Source: Planctomycetota bacterium (lineage in GTDB: Bacteria > Planctomycetota > PUPC01 > DSUN01). Taken from it: a stretch of DNA of 14,052 nucleotides. Below the pieces are notes generated by a model. The model did no database searches. It had not been told where the DNA came from and saw only the letters and a list, made by a program, of their open reading frames with translations. The stretch is from assembly GCA_016872875.1 (NCBI GenBank), contig VGYW01000217.1, positions 1-14,052 on the forward strand. The letters run 5' to 3'. This document shows, one piece after another, positions 6,234-12,281 of the stretch; position 1 is the stretch's first letter, and each line of letters begins with the position of its first letter. The translations under genes and the position numbers were made by a program.

Positions 6234-7132
6234 TACCTGAACGCGCGGTCGAATCGGCTGTCGCTCTTCAGCTTGGCCACGAGGCGGTTCTTCTGCTCCT
6301 CGGTCATCCCAGGGATCACCTGACCCAGAACGGACAGAACCCGATCTATGGCGCCGTCCCTTGGGGAGGGTTGGCTATACTGTGCCAGCAGCTCGTCGAA
6401 CTTGTCTTTGGGCAACCCCTCTACCGGGCCACCGGCTTGTTGCCTCATCCAGATGAACCTCCGCCTGTCAACCCATTGCGGCGCATCAGGCCGGGCGGCT
6501 TGGGGAGAAAGCATGTCGGCTATCACGGCATCGCGGTCCGATTCATTGACATCCTGCACCGCCACCCTGGAATAGAGGTTCCCCACTAGCCAACCAAGTC
6601 GCGCCTGGAATATCTCCTTCAGTCGCCCGCGACGCACATCCACCAGGGCCTCATAGTGTTGAGCCCTGAGCGCGAAGCTGACCTGGAGCAGCGCAACGCA
6701 AGGCTCGGCGAAGCCAATCGCGGCATCGGGGTGGAGGTAGAAGAGGCCCAGTGCCTGCTCGTTCTGATTGATGACCCTCTCAAGCAACTCCTTGGCCCTG
6801 TTCTTGTCGGCGGCGTGGTAGGCTCGTTCGCTCAGGCGCGTGCAGACCTTGCCTAGCAGGTCATGCAGGACATCCTGGAGCTTGCGGATCACGGCCAGGT
6901 TGATGTAGCTTGAGCGGCATCTCCCTCCTCTATCCGGCCTGCGCTCCAGGTCGCAGGTCTGGGTAAGCACCAGAAAGCCAGTATACTTCGGGTCCACGAA
7001 GTGAGGGTGTACGCCATCCAGCAGGGAGCCGAGTGCAGTGGCCGAGAGCAGGATGTCCCCTTGCTGAAGATCATCCTCGGTCGTGAACGGCGCGTAGGCA
7101 AAGTGAGATGGTCTCAGGAAGCTCTCGGCCAT
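6233..7132 (-). CDS. Unknown cassette protein with QGDIL...LTQTCDL N-terminal module
   Basis: 299 aa, soluble, no signal peptide. The N-terminal third has 'DDLQQGDILLS' (20-30) and, after a loop, 'YTGFLVLTQTCDLERR' (50-65); the Cys60-Asp61 pair in a hydrophobic strand looks like a conserved site. I have an impression of similar 'QGDI...vlTQ.CDl' starts among uncharacterised accessory-genome proteins but cannot name a family. The middle is helical with many charged residues, and the C-terminus (TEEQKNRLVAKLKSDSRFDRAFR) is basic. The ATG is 2 bp after the stop codon of the 77-aa ORF, with no strong Shine-Dalgarno of its own, so it is probably translated by coupling. It is the third gene of the cassette; function unknown. 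Confidence 0.75.
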   Translation of the reverse strand: MAESFLRPSHFAYAPFTTEDDLQQGDILLSATALGSLLDGVHPHFVDPKYTGFLVLTQTCDLERRPDRGGRCRSSYINLAVIRKLQDVLHDLLGKVCTRLSERAYHAADKNRAKELLERVINQNEQALGLFYLHPDAAIGFAEPCVALLQVSFALRAQHYEALVDVRRGRLKEIFQARLGWLVGNLYSRVAVQDVNESDRDAVIADMLSPQAARPDAPQWVDRRRFIWMRQQAGGPVEGLPKDKFDELLAQYSQPSPRDGAIDRVLSVLGQVIPGMTEEQKNRLVAKLKSDSRFDRAFR

Positions 7133-7134
7133 CC

Positions 7135-7368
7135 CTATGTCTCTGTCGACGACTCACATGAACCAACGCCGGGGTCCCGCGGAGCGTATCTGAGCCTGAC
7201 GTTGCCCTCGGTCTTCCCGGAAGCAACGGTTCGCGCCCAAGGCGTCGGATGCGCGCCTGAATCAGGTCGGGCGACGACGCGTCGGTCCGGCTTGCCCCGC
7301 ACAGTCTTGCCTGCCTCAGCAAGACTGGTTGAGTGTGTGAGCACTTCGTCATCGGGCGGCGAGAACAT
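7135..7368 (-). CDS. Small 77-aa protein between the two larger cassette genes
   Basis: The ATG at 7368 is preceded by a perfect AGGAGG six bases upstream, the best ribosome-binding site in the window. The ORF overlaps the end of the 222-aa gene by 20 bp, fills the gap exactly, and ends 2 bp before the next ATG. Composition is hydrophilic and rich in Arg, Pro, Ser and Thr (for example LAEAGKTVRGKPDRRVVARP); there is no membrane segment and no recognised domain. It could be a small regulator or antitoxin-like partner, but that is only suggested by size and position. The alternative, a chance ORF or a decayed stretch, remains open because the protein has little hydrophobic core. Confidence 0.45.
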   Translation of the reverse strand: MFSPPDDEVLTHSTSLAEAGKTVRGKPDRRVVARPDSGAHPTPWARTVASGKTEGNVRLRYAPRDPGVGSCESSTET

Positions 7369-7999
7369 CGGTAGCCTCCTGCAAGGGCAGCTCCAGGGCA
7401 GCGAGGAGCTTCTCCACCGTTGAAGAGATGTCGTTCACAGGTAGTCCCAGCCAGGCGATCAGATCGTCATGGTTCTGCGATTCACGGTGGAAGTTGCACA
7501 TCACTGTGCTGCCACCCTCGTTCACAATGATGGAGAGATTCAGCTTCCCGTCTTGGAATCTGAGAGTCCTGACCGAACTCCGGGCGACAATCTCAAACGC
7601 AGCGTCCGTGAGGCGATCGTCCAATTGCGAAGACAGAAGGCCCTCGCAATCGAGCAAAGGATCCTTCGACGCGAAGTACACGTTTATGCCGGCAGCGATC
7701 GCCGGAGTAACCGGTAGCTCCCGCAGGGCTGTTTGCGCTGCCACTTTCGCCCGCTCGAGGTTCTCGTAGTTCCTCTCCTCCAATTCGATCTTAAGGCGAC
7801 TATGCTCCAGCATCACCCGAATGCCGCCATCGGGATGGCGCACAATGTGGGGTGAAAGCCCATCCACTGGTACATACACCTCCATGTCCCTGCCAGGCGG
7901 AAGCCCGAAAACGTACTTGCCGATGCCAGCCGGCGTGAGTATCGCCGGGTTCCAGCGCGCCACCACAACAACGCTCCAATCGCGCGGCTCAAGGAACAT
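7349..7999 (-). CDS. Unknown cassette protein, about 216 aa, first gene of the cassette
   Basis: I chose the ATG at 7999, with GAGGG a few bases upstream; an in-frame GTG at 8017 would add six residues. The protein is soluble. Its N-terminal part reads as an alternating beta domain (SVVVVARWNPAILTPAGI, then EVYVPVDGLSPHIVRH), followed by 'LERAKVAAQTALRELPVTP' and 'AAGINVYF', and a second beta-rich half (TLRFQDGKLNLSIIVNEGG, then STVMCNFH). The 'A...aL..LPvTP..A.GiN..y' stretch looks conserved-family-like and recalls TIGR04255-type sporadic proteins, but I cannot assign it. It is the promoter-proximal gene of a three-gene unit with the 77-aa and 299-aa proteins. Lower GC and mixed third positions indicate a different origin from its neighbours. 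Confidence 0.75.
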   Translation of the reverse strand: MFLEPRDWSVVVVARWNPAILTPAGIGKYVFGLPPGRDMEVYVPVDGLSPHIVRHPDGGIRVMLEHSRLKIELEERNYENLERAKVAAQTALRELPVTPAIAAGINVYFASKDPLLDCEGLLSSQLDDRLTDAAFEIVARSSVRTLRFQDGKLNLSIIVNEGGSTVMCNFHRESQNHDDLIAWLGLPVNDISSTVEKLLAALELPLQEATDVLAAR

Positions 8000-8085
8000 G
8001 CTGCCCTCTTTTCTCACTGGGGTGGCCCAGTGTCACCCTGCCTTGGCGCTCCACACGTCTTGGCGGTCATCTGTACTTCATCATA

Positions 8086-8095
8086 CCACTAGTGG
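8086..8095. promoter_or_regulatory. Palindrome CCACTAGTGG upstream of the cassette, possible operator
   Basis: A perfect 10-bp palindrome lies about 90 bp upstream of the cassette's first gene, directly beside TATGAT (minus strand, 8085-8080), which would serve as a -10 hexamer. No acceptable -35 hexamer is present at 16-18 bp, so this is a weak call. Confidence 0.2.
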
Positions 8096-8191
8096 CGCAC
8101 ATATGATAGCGATCGTTGGGGGCGGAATCAAGGGGCTGTCTGAGTTGCCCATCCGACCCGGGTGGGAACCGCTTGCAGAAGGCTGTCGGCC

Positions 8192-8241
8192 ATGCATGCA
8201 ATCGCGCTGTTGGTTGCGGTGGGTTCCGTGACTTTAGGCGC
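8192..8241 (+). other. Signal-peptide-like start fused in frame to the URO-D fragment
   Basis: An ATG at 8192, with AGAAGG nine bases upstream, opens MHAIALLVAVGSVTLGAE, which then runs in frame into the truncated URO-D copy for 181 residues in all. The stretch has a hydrophobic core and an Ala-Glu end like a secretion signal, although it has no basic residue near the N-terminus. It may be the 5' scrap of another gene. A further scrap at 8103 reads MIAIVGGGIKGL, like the start of an FAD/NAD-binding protein, and quickly degenerates. Confidence 0.3.
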
Positions 8242-8737
8242 CGAGCTGCCCGACCCCTCGCCCAGCCCTACGCCGGTCGCACGCGACAAGCTCTGGGTCT
8301 TCGTCGCCGCTCAGGAATACACCCTCATCAGCCCCGCCATGCACGACGAGTTCCTGCTCCAGTACCAACTGCCCATCATGTCCCGCTTCGGCCTGTCGGC
8401 CTATGGCTGCTGCGAGGACCTCACACGGAAGATAAGCATGCTCCGCAAGGTGCCCAACCTCCGCCGCATCGCCGTCACGCCACGGGCCGACGTTGCCAGG
8501 TGCGCCGAGCAGATCGGCACGGACTGCGTCCTCTCCTGGCGTCCCAACCCCGCCCAGATGCTCTGCTGCGGCTACGACCCGGCCCTCATCCGCAAGGTCA
8601 TCCGCGACGGCATGGAGGCCAGCAAGGGCTGCCACGTGGACATCACGCTCAAGGACGTCGAAACCGTCCAGGGCAAGCCCGCCAACCTGCGGCGCTGGGT
8701 GAAACTCGTCCGCTCGATCACTGACCGCTATGGCTGA
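8239..8737 (+). pseudogene. 5'-truncated duplicate of the URO-D-type gene
   Basis: Gapless match to 5663-6161 with 14 differences by eye, ending at the equivalent stop codon. It encodes the C-terminal 165 residues or so (LPDPSPSPTPVARDKLW onward), including the YGCCE and LCCG sites, but lacks the N-terminal 245 residues and cannot be a working URO-D fold. Half of the differences are silent; the changes include Tyr to Cys and the last residues HYT to RYG. An open frame runs into it from upstream (see 8192). Its 3' end overlaps convergently by 10 bp with the transglycosylase gene, which suggests that this end is the original chromosomal one. Confidence 0.85.
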
Positions 8738-9471
8738 GGGGCCTCCTGGCGCCAATAGCGGAACACTGTTGGCACATAGGCGCGGGTCTCGGCCGGCGCG
8801 CGCTGGCGGATGAGCTGCTCGGACGATAGCTCGGGGTTGGCCTTGCGCAGCCGGCCAACCGCGCCCGGGCCGGCGTTGTAGGCCGCCACGTAGAGCCAGC
8901 GGTCATCCCGGAAAAACTTGCGCAGCCAGGCCAGGTAGAGGGTGCCGAGCTGGATGTTCAGATCGGCGTCGAAGAGGTCGTCCGGCCCGCTGTAGCTGAT
9001 GCGGTTGTTCTGGGCCACCTCGCGTGCAGTGGCGGGCATGAGCTGCATGAGGCCGCGCGCGCCCGCGCGGGAGACCGCCCAGCGGTTCCCCGCGCTCTCG
9101 GCCCTGATGACCGCAATGACAAGGGCAGGCTCCAGGCCGTTCGCCGCCGCGTGCCGGGCCGCCAGGATGCGCCAGCGCTGCTCCCGACGCGACGTCTGCA
9201 CGATGGACACGACGACAGCGACGGCCAGGACCAGCGCGACGCCGCCGAGGACGATGAACCTGTTGCGCTGCGCCCGCCGCGAGCGCCCGGTGAGCCAGGT
9301 GAGGTCGGGCCGCCACTCGACGAGCCTGCGCCAGGGGCTTCTGTTCCTTGGCCTTCTTCGGCAGCACTTGGCGGAGCAGTGGCGCCACAGGCAAGATGCC
9401 TGTGCCACCCTTTGGGTTGTTCTGGTGGCACAGGCTTCTAGCCTGTGGGACACTGAGTGTGGCCGAATCAT
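8728..9471 (-). CDS. Membrane-anchored lytic transglycosylase (SLT domain)
   Basis: 247 aa. Residues 72-91 form one transmembrane helix (FIVLGGVALVLAVAVVVSIV), placing the domain from about 100 outside the cytoplasmic membrane. The SLT/MltE-like domain has the catalytic Glu125 in 'VIRAESAGN', then 'GARGLMQLMPATA', 'DLNIQLGTLYLAWL', and 'AAYNAGPGAV' (196 on). It cuts the MurNAc-GlcNAc bond of peptidoglycan to form 1,6-anhydro ends. The ATG overlaps the trpA stop codon (TGATG), with AAGG seven bases before it. Residues 8-29 are encoded by a dispersed hairpin repeat and look unrelated to the enzyme, so the original start may have been lost or lies differently. The 3' end overlaps the duplicated URO-D fragment. 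Confidence 0.85.
   Translation of the reverse strand: MIRPHSVSHRLEACATRTTQRVAQASCLWRHCSAKCCRRRPRNRSPWRRLVEWRPDLTWLTGRSRRAQRNRFIVLGGVALVLAVAVVVSIVQTSRREQRWRILAARHAAANGLEPALVIAVIRAESAGNRWAVSRAGARGLMQLMPATAREVAQNNRISYSGPDDLFDADLNIQLGTLYLAWLRKFFRDDRWLYVAAYNAGPGAVGRLRKANPELSSEQLIRQRAPAETRAYVPTVFRYWRQEAPQP
9385..9448. repeat. GGTGGCACAGGC inverted repeat in the 5' part of the transglycosylase gene
   Basis: Two 25-bp arms (9385-9409 and 9424-9448) are reverse complements with only two mismatches, around a 14-base loop. The inner 12 bases, GCCTGTGCCACC and GGTGGCACAGGC, are perfect. Translations of this element (..ACAT.., QASCLW) are ones I recall as recurrent in planctomycete and verrucomicrobial assemblies. 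It lies inside the open frame of the transglycosylase (residues 8-29), just after the trpA stop codon. Confidence 0.9.
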
Positions 9472-10280
9472 CACCGTGCCTTATGGGCGGCCTGGGCGAG
9501 CGGCTCCACGAAGTCGCCGACCGTACGGAGGAGCGCGTCGAGCGGCTGGGCGAGGTGGGCCTCGATGACGCGGGCGACGGCGCTCCCCACAATGCAGCCG
9601 TCGGCGACCTCCGACATGGCCGCGACCTGCTCGGGGGTGGAGACACCGAAGCCGACGACGAGCGGCTTGTCCGTGGCCTGGCGCAGGCCGCGGAGCTGTG
9701 TCGCCAGCTCGGGCGGCAGCAGGGTGCGCGCCCCGGTCACGCCCGTGACCGAGATGCAGTAGATGAACCCCGTGGCCGCGCGGTTCACGAGGGCAACTCG
9801 GTCGGGCGTTGAGGTGGGGGCGACGAAGAAGACGGTGCCGACGCCGTGCTGTCGGCCCGCGGCAATGAGTTCGCTTGCCTCATCGGGCGGCAGGTCGGGC
9901 ACGATCAGGGCGTCAATGCCGGCGTCGGCCGCCTCGGCCACCAGGCGGCCCGGGCCGCGGTGGTGGATAGGGTTGTAGTAGGACATCAGGGCGATGGGAA
10001 TCTGGCTCCGCTGGCGCAGCTCGCGCACGAGGCCCAACAGTTGGCCGAGCGTGACCCCCGCGGCCACGCCGCGGGCGTGGGCCGGCTGGAGGTCCGGGCC
10101 GTCGGCCACGGGGTCAGAGAACGGCATCCCGAGCTCGATGGCGTCCACCCCCCGCCGCTCCATTTCGAGGATGAGGGGAAGTGTGGCCGTGAGGGAGGGG
10201 TTTCCCGCGCAGAGATACACGTTGAGCGCGAAGCCGTGGGCGGGGCGAAGGCGTTGGTAGAGGGCGCCAATGCGGTTCAT
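9471..10280 (-). CDS. trpA: Tryptophan synthase alpha subunit
   Basis: 269 aa from the ATG at 10280, the usual length. An upstream extension to 10379 is open but runs through a hairpin repeat and is not family-like. TrpA splits indole-3-glycerol phosphate to indole and glyceraldehyde 3-phosphate; indole passes to TrpB in the alpha2-beta2 complex. The catalytic residues fall at the same numbers as in the enterobacterial enzyme: Glu49 and Asp60 in 'AIELGMPFSDPVADGP'. Also present are 'ALMSYYNPI', 'LIVPDLPPDE', 'ISVTGVTGAR', and the phosphate-binding 'VVGFGVSTPEQV' and 'GSAVARVIE'. It follows trpB by about 95 bp, a gap filled by the TGACGCG hairpin, and its stop codon overlaps the transglycosylase start. 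Confidence 0.97.
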   Translation of the reverse strand: MNRIGALYQRLRPAHGFALNVYLCAGNPSLTATLPLILEMERRGVDAIELGMPFSDPVADGPDLQPAHARGVAAGVTLGQLLGLVRELRQRSQIPIALMSYYNPIHHRGPGRLVAEAADAGIDALIVPDLPPDEASELIAAGRQHGVGTVFFVAPTSTPDRVALVNRAATGFIYCISVTGVTGARTLLPPELATQLRGLRQATDKPLVVGFGVSTPEQVAAMSEVADGCIVGSAVARVIEAHLAQPLDALLRTVGDFVEPLAQAAHKAR

Positions 10281-10303
10281 CGCAGTTCCAAAGGGTCGAG
10301 ACT

Positions 10304-10392
10304 CATGACGCGTGATGCGTGACGCGTGACGCGTGAGAAGAGGGAAAGAGATTCCGCTACTCTCCAGATCACGGGTCACGCGTCACGCGTCA
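10304..10392. repeat. TGACGCG-heptamer hairpin between trpB and trpA
   Basis: The left arm iterates TGACGCG, TGATGCG, TGACGCG, TGACGCG, TGA; the right arm is TCACGGG, TCACGCG, TCACGCG, TCA. The arms pair over more than 20 bp with about a 33-base loop. On the minus strand the right arm encodes the last residues of TrpB (LTRDA) and its TGA stop codon, and the left arm ends 23 bp before the trpA ATG. The ACGCGT palindrome recurs inside it. Confidence 0.9.
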
Positions 10393-11584
10393 GGTTCCCC
10401 TTCTCCAGAATCCTGGCTACGGACTCCACATCCTTATCTCCCCGGCCAGACAGGCCAATGACCAGCAGCTTTTCGGCGGGGAGGGTGGGGGCGAGCTTGA
10501 TGGCCTCGGCCACGGCGTGGGCGCTCTCGAGGGCCGGGATGATGCCCTCGAGGCGGCTGAGGGACTGGAAGGCGGCCAGGGCCTCGGCGTCCGTGGCGTA
10601 GGTGTAGCGGGCGCGGCGGGTGTCGCGGAGCTGGGCGTGCTCGGGGCCGACGCCTGGGTAGTCGAGCCCCGCCGACACCGAGTGGGTCTCGCGTATCTGC
10701 CCCTCGTTGGCCTGGAGGACGTAGCTTCGGGAGCCGTGGAGGACGCCGACCGTTAGCTCGGCGAAGCGGGCGGCGTGGCGGCCCGTGGCGATGCCCTCGC
10801 CGCCGGCCTCGACTCCGACCAGTTGCACGGTTGGCTCGTCGAGGAACTCGAACCAGAGGCCGATGGAGTTGCTGCCTCCGCCCACGCAGGCGACCAGGAG
10901 GTCGGGCAGGCGGCCCTCTTTTTCGAGCAGTTGGCGGCGCGTCTCGCGCCCGATGACCGCCTGGAAGTCGCGGACGATCATGGGGAAGGGGTGGACGCCG
11001 GAGACCGAGCCGAAGCAGTAGTGGGTGGAGCGGACGTTCGTCACCCAGTCGCGCATGGCCTCGTTGATGGCGTCCTTGAGGGTCTGCGAGCCGCTGGTGA
11101 CCTCGCGGACTTCCGCGCCCATCTGGCGCATGCGGAAGACGTTGAGGGCCTGGCGGCGCATGTCCACGGCGCCCATGTAGATGACGCAGTCGAGTCCGAA
11201 GAGTGCCGCGGCGGTGGCCGTGGCCACGCCGTGCTGGCCGGCGCCGGTCTCGGCAATGACGCGGCGCTTGCCCATGCGGCGGCACAGGAGCGCCTGGCCC
11301 AGCGTGTTGTTGATCTTATGGGCGCCCGTGTGGAGGAGGTCCTCGCGCTTGAGGTAGACCTTTGCTCCGCCGAGGTGGCGCGTGAGGCGTTCCGCGAAGT
11401 AGAGCGGGGTCGGGCGGCCTGCGTAGTCGGCCAGGTAGGACGCCAGCTCCGCCTGGAACGCCGCATCGCCCTTCGCTGCCAGGTACGCCTGCTCGACCTC
11501 CTTGAGCGCGGGCATGAGCGTCTCAGGCACGAACATCCCGCCGTAGGGGCCGAAGTGGCCGAGGGAGTCAGGGTGGGTGCTCAT
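10376..11584 (-). CDS. trpB: Tryptophan synthase beta subunit
   Basis: 402 aa, a TrpB1-type enzyme joining indole and L-serine to give tryptophan with pyridoxal phosphate. It starts with the typical '[19 protein letters not shown]'. The PLP lysine is Lys90 in '[11 protein letters not shown]'. The phosphate-binding loop is '[10 protein letters not shown]', with 'GVEAGGEG' and the C-terminal '[10 protein letters not shown]'. '[12 protein letters not shown]' carries the catalytic Glu region. The start ATG shares its A with the stop codon of the small upstream gene (TGATG), so translation is coupled. The last residues (LTRDA) and the stop codon are contributed by a hairpin repeat, so the native C-terminus has been slightly altered; this should not affect the active site. 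Confidence 0.98.
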   Translation of the reverse strand: MSTHPDSLGHFGPYGGMFVPETLMPALKEVEQAYLAAKGDAAFQAELASYLADYAGRPTPLYFAERLTRHLGGAKVYLKREDLLHTGAHKINNTLGQALLCRRMGKRRVIAETGAGQHGVATATAAALFGLDCVIYMGAVDMRRQALNVFRMRQMGAEVREVTSGSQTLKDAINEAMRDWVTNVRSTHYCFGSVSGVHPFPMIVRDFQAVIGRETRRQLLEKEGRLPDLLVACVGGGSNSIGLWFEFLDEPTVQLVGVEAGGEGIATGRHAARFAELTVGVLHGSRSYVLQANEGQIRETHSVSAGLDYPGVGPEHAQLRDTRRARYTYATDAEALAAFQSLSRLEGIIPALESAHAVAEAIKLAPTLPAEKLLVIGLSGRGDKDVESVARILEKGNLTRDA

Positions 11585-11808
11585 CAGGTTTCCAACGAGT
11601 ACTTCCGGCGGAGCTTCTCGGCGGGCGTGAGGCGGCCGGCCGCAATGTCGCGTTGGGCCTCGTCGAATTCCTCGGCGAAGCCGGGGATTCGCAGCAACTC
11701 CTCCGTCGCGTCCTCTTCCTCGAGATCCCCGAGGTATCTGTCGGCCGCCCGAGGATTCTCGTCGCCATCCCCTGCCACGTCTACTTTACCTCTTTCTGCC
11801 AGGCTCAT
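11584..11808 (-). CDS. Small acidic protein of unknown function in the trp string
   Basis: 74 aa, with GAGG a few bases before the ATG and overlapping the preceding stop codon. The N-terminal half is acidic ([17 protein letters not shown]); the second half, '[20 protein letters not shown]' then '[14 protein letters not shown]', is helical, ending with a basic turn. The '[14 protein letters not shown]' end resembles the C-termini of small antitoxin-like or regulatory proteins, but no partner toxin is adjacent and I do not recognise a family. It is packed 6 bp after the tRNA-binding-domain gene and overlaps trpB by one base, so it is very likely expressed. Confidence 0.65.
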   Translation of the reverse strand: MSLAERGKVDVAGDGDENPRAADRYLGDLEEEDATEELLRIPGFAEEFDEAQRDIAAGRLTPAEKLRRKYSLET

Positions 11809-11814
11809 CCGCCC

Positions 11815-12147
11815 TCAGAGGATCTTCGCGCCGGGGCGGATTTCGTCATCGGTGGTGAGGATGATCACGCGGTCGGCGTCCTGGGCGGCGAGGAGCATGC
11901 CGCGGCTCTCGATGCCGCGCAGGACCGCGGGGGCGAGGTTGGCGACGACGATGATGCGCTTGCCGAGGAGCTTCGCCTTGTCGGGGTAGTAGGGCCGCAG
12001 GCCGGCCACGAGCTGCCGCTCCTCCCCCCCGCCGATGTCCACCTTCATCACGAAGAGCTTGTTCGCGTTCGGGTGGTCCTCGATGGCCCTCACCACGCCC
12101 ACGCGGAGGTCCATCTTCTTGAAGTCGTCGTAGGTGAGGTCGGGCAC
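11815..12147 (-). CDS. Stand-alone MetRS-type tRNA-binding domain protein
   Basis: 110 aa from a GTG with AGGAG six bases upstream. The whole protein is the OB-fold tRNA-binding domain found at the C-terminus of methionyl-tRNA synthetase and in CsaA/Trbp111: 'DFKKMDLRVGVVRAIEDHPN', 'NKLFVMKVDIGGGEERQLVAG', 'GKRIIVVANLAPAVLRGIES', then 'RGMLLAAQD' and 'IRPGAKIL'. Such domains dimerise and bind the outer corner of tRNA. It is closest to the MetG C-terminal type, so it may act in trans with a MetRS lacking that domain; a CsaA-like chaperone role is the alternative. It is the first gene of the string leading to trpB and trpA, and is preceded by the second copy of the GGAT hairpin. Confidence 0.9.
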   Translation of the reverse strand: MPDLTYDDFKKMDLRVGVVRAIEDHPNANKLFVMKVDIGGGEERQLVAGLRPYYPDKAKLLGKRIIVVANLAPAVLRGIESRGMLLAAQDADRVIILTTDDEIRPGAKIL

Positions 12148-12168
12148 GGGACGCTCCTGTCTTCCTAA

Positions 12169-12270
12169 TGCGGCTTGTGGCCGCAACCGAAGGGGATGAT
12201 TGGATGGGTGGATGAATGGATGACTGATTGTCTGACAACCATCCACCCATCCAGTCATCCATTCATCCCC
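12169..12270 (-). repeat. GGAT-phrase hairpin element, copy 2, with adjoining TGCGGC hairpin
   Basis: Read on the minus strand, 12270-12192 is a 79-bp inverted repeat of GGAT/ATCC units with the loop near TTGTCAGACAA. It is followed by the stem TGCGGC-CACAA-GCCGCA (12185-12169) and then the ribosome-binding site and GTG of the tRNA-binding-domain gene (44 nt from the end of the big hairpin). The same order, length and orientation relative to the downstream gene are seen for copy 1 at 1189. It starts 12 bp after the moxR stop codon. Confidence 0.9.
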
Positions 12271-12281
12271 TCCTCCGCTGG

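Larger units (their letters stand above)
6162..8238. mobile_element. Inserted lower-GC cassette flanked by a full and a truncated copy of the URO-D-type gene
   Basis: Everything from the stop codon of the complete URO-D-type gene to the first base of its duplicated 3' part (8239) differs from its surroundings. GC is visibly lower, AT-rich third positions are frequent, genes run on the opposite strand, and none of the phrase hairpins found elsewhere occurs. The flanks 5663-6161 and 8239-8737 align without gaps at an offset of 2576 bp. I see no transposase, integrase, terminal inverted repeat or short target duplication. The arrangement (complete gene, cargo, 5'-truncated gene) is what a single-crossover integration through the gene's 3' part would leave. 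An assembly artefact is the main alternative. Confidence 0.55.

Noticed and set aside
7071..7352. A 93-codon minus-strand frame in the gap between the larger cassette genes
   Set aside because: It overlaps the start of the 299-aa gene heavily and lacks a ribosome-binding site; the 77-aa frame with AGGAGG fits the gap better.
6162..8238. Insertion sequence or integrase-driven island
   Set aside because: No transposase or recombinase gene, no terminal inverted repeats and no short target duplication can be found; only the 499-bp gene duplication flanks it.
10281..10379. N-terminal extension of TrpA
   Set aside because: The extension is encoded by the TGACGCG hairpin; the family N-terminus and the exact Glu49/Asp60 numbering begin at the ATG at 10280.
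10775..11989. A 404-codon plus-strand frame opposite trpB
   Set aside because: trpB is unmistakable on the minus strand; this frame is its complement.
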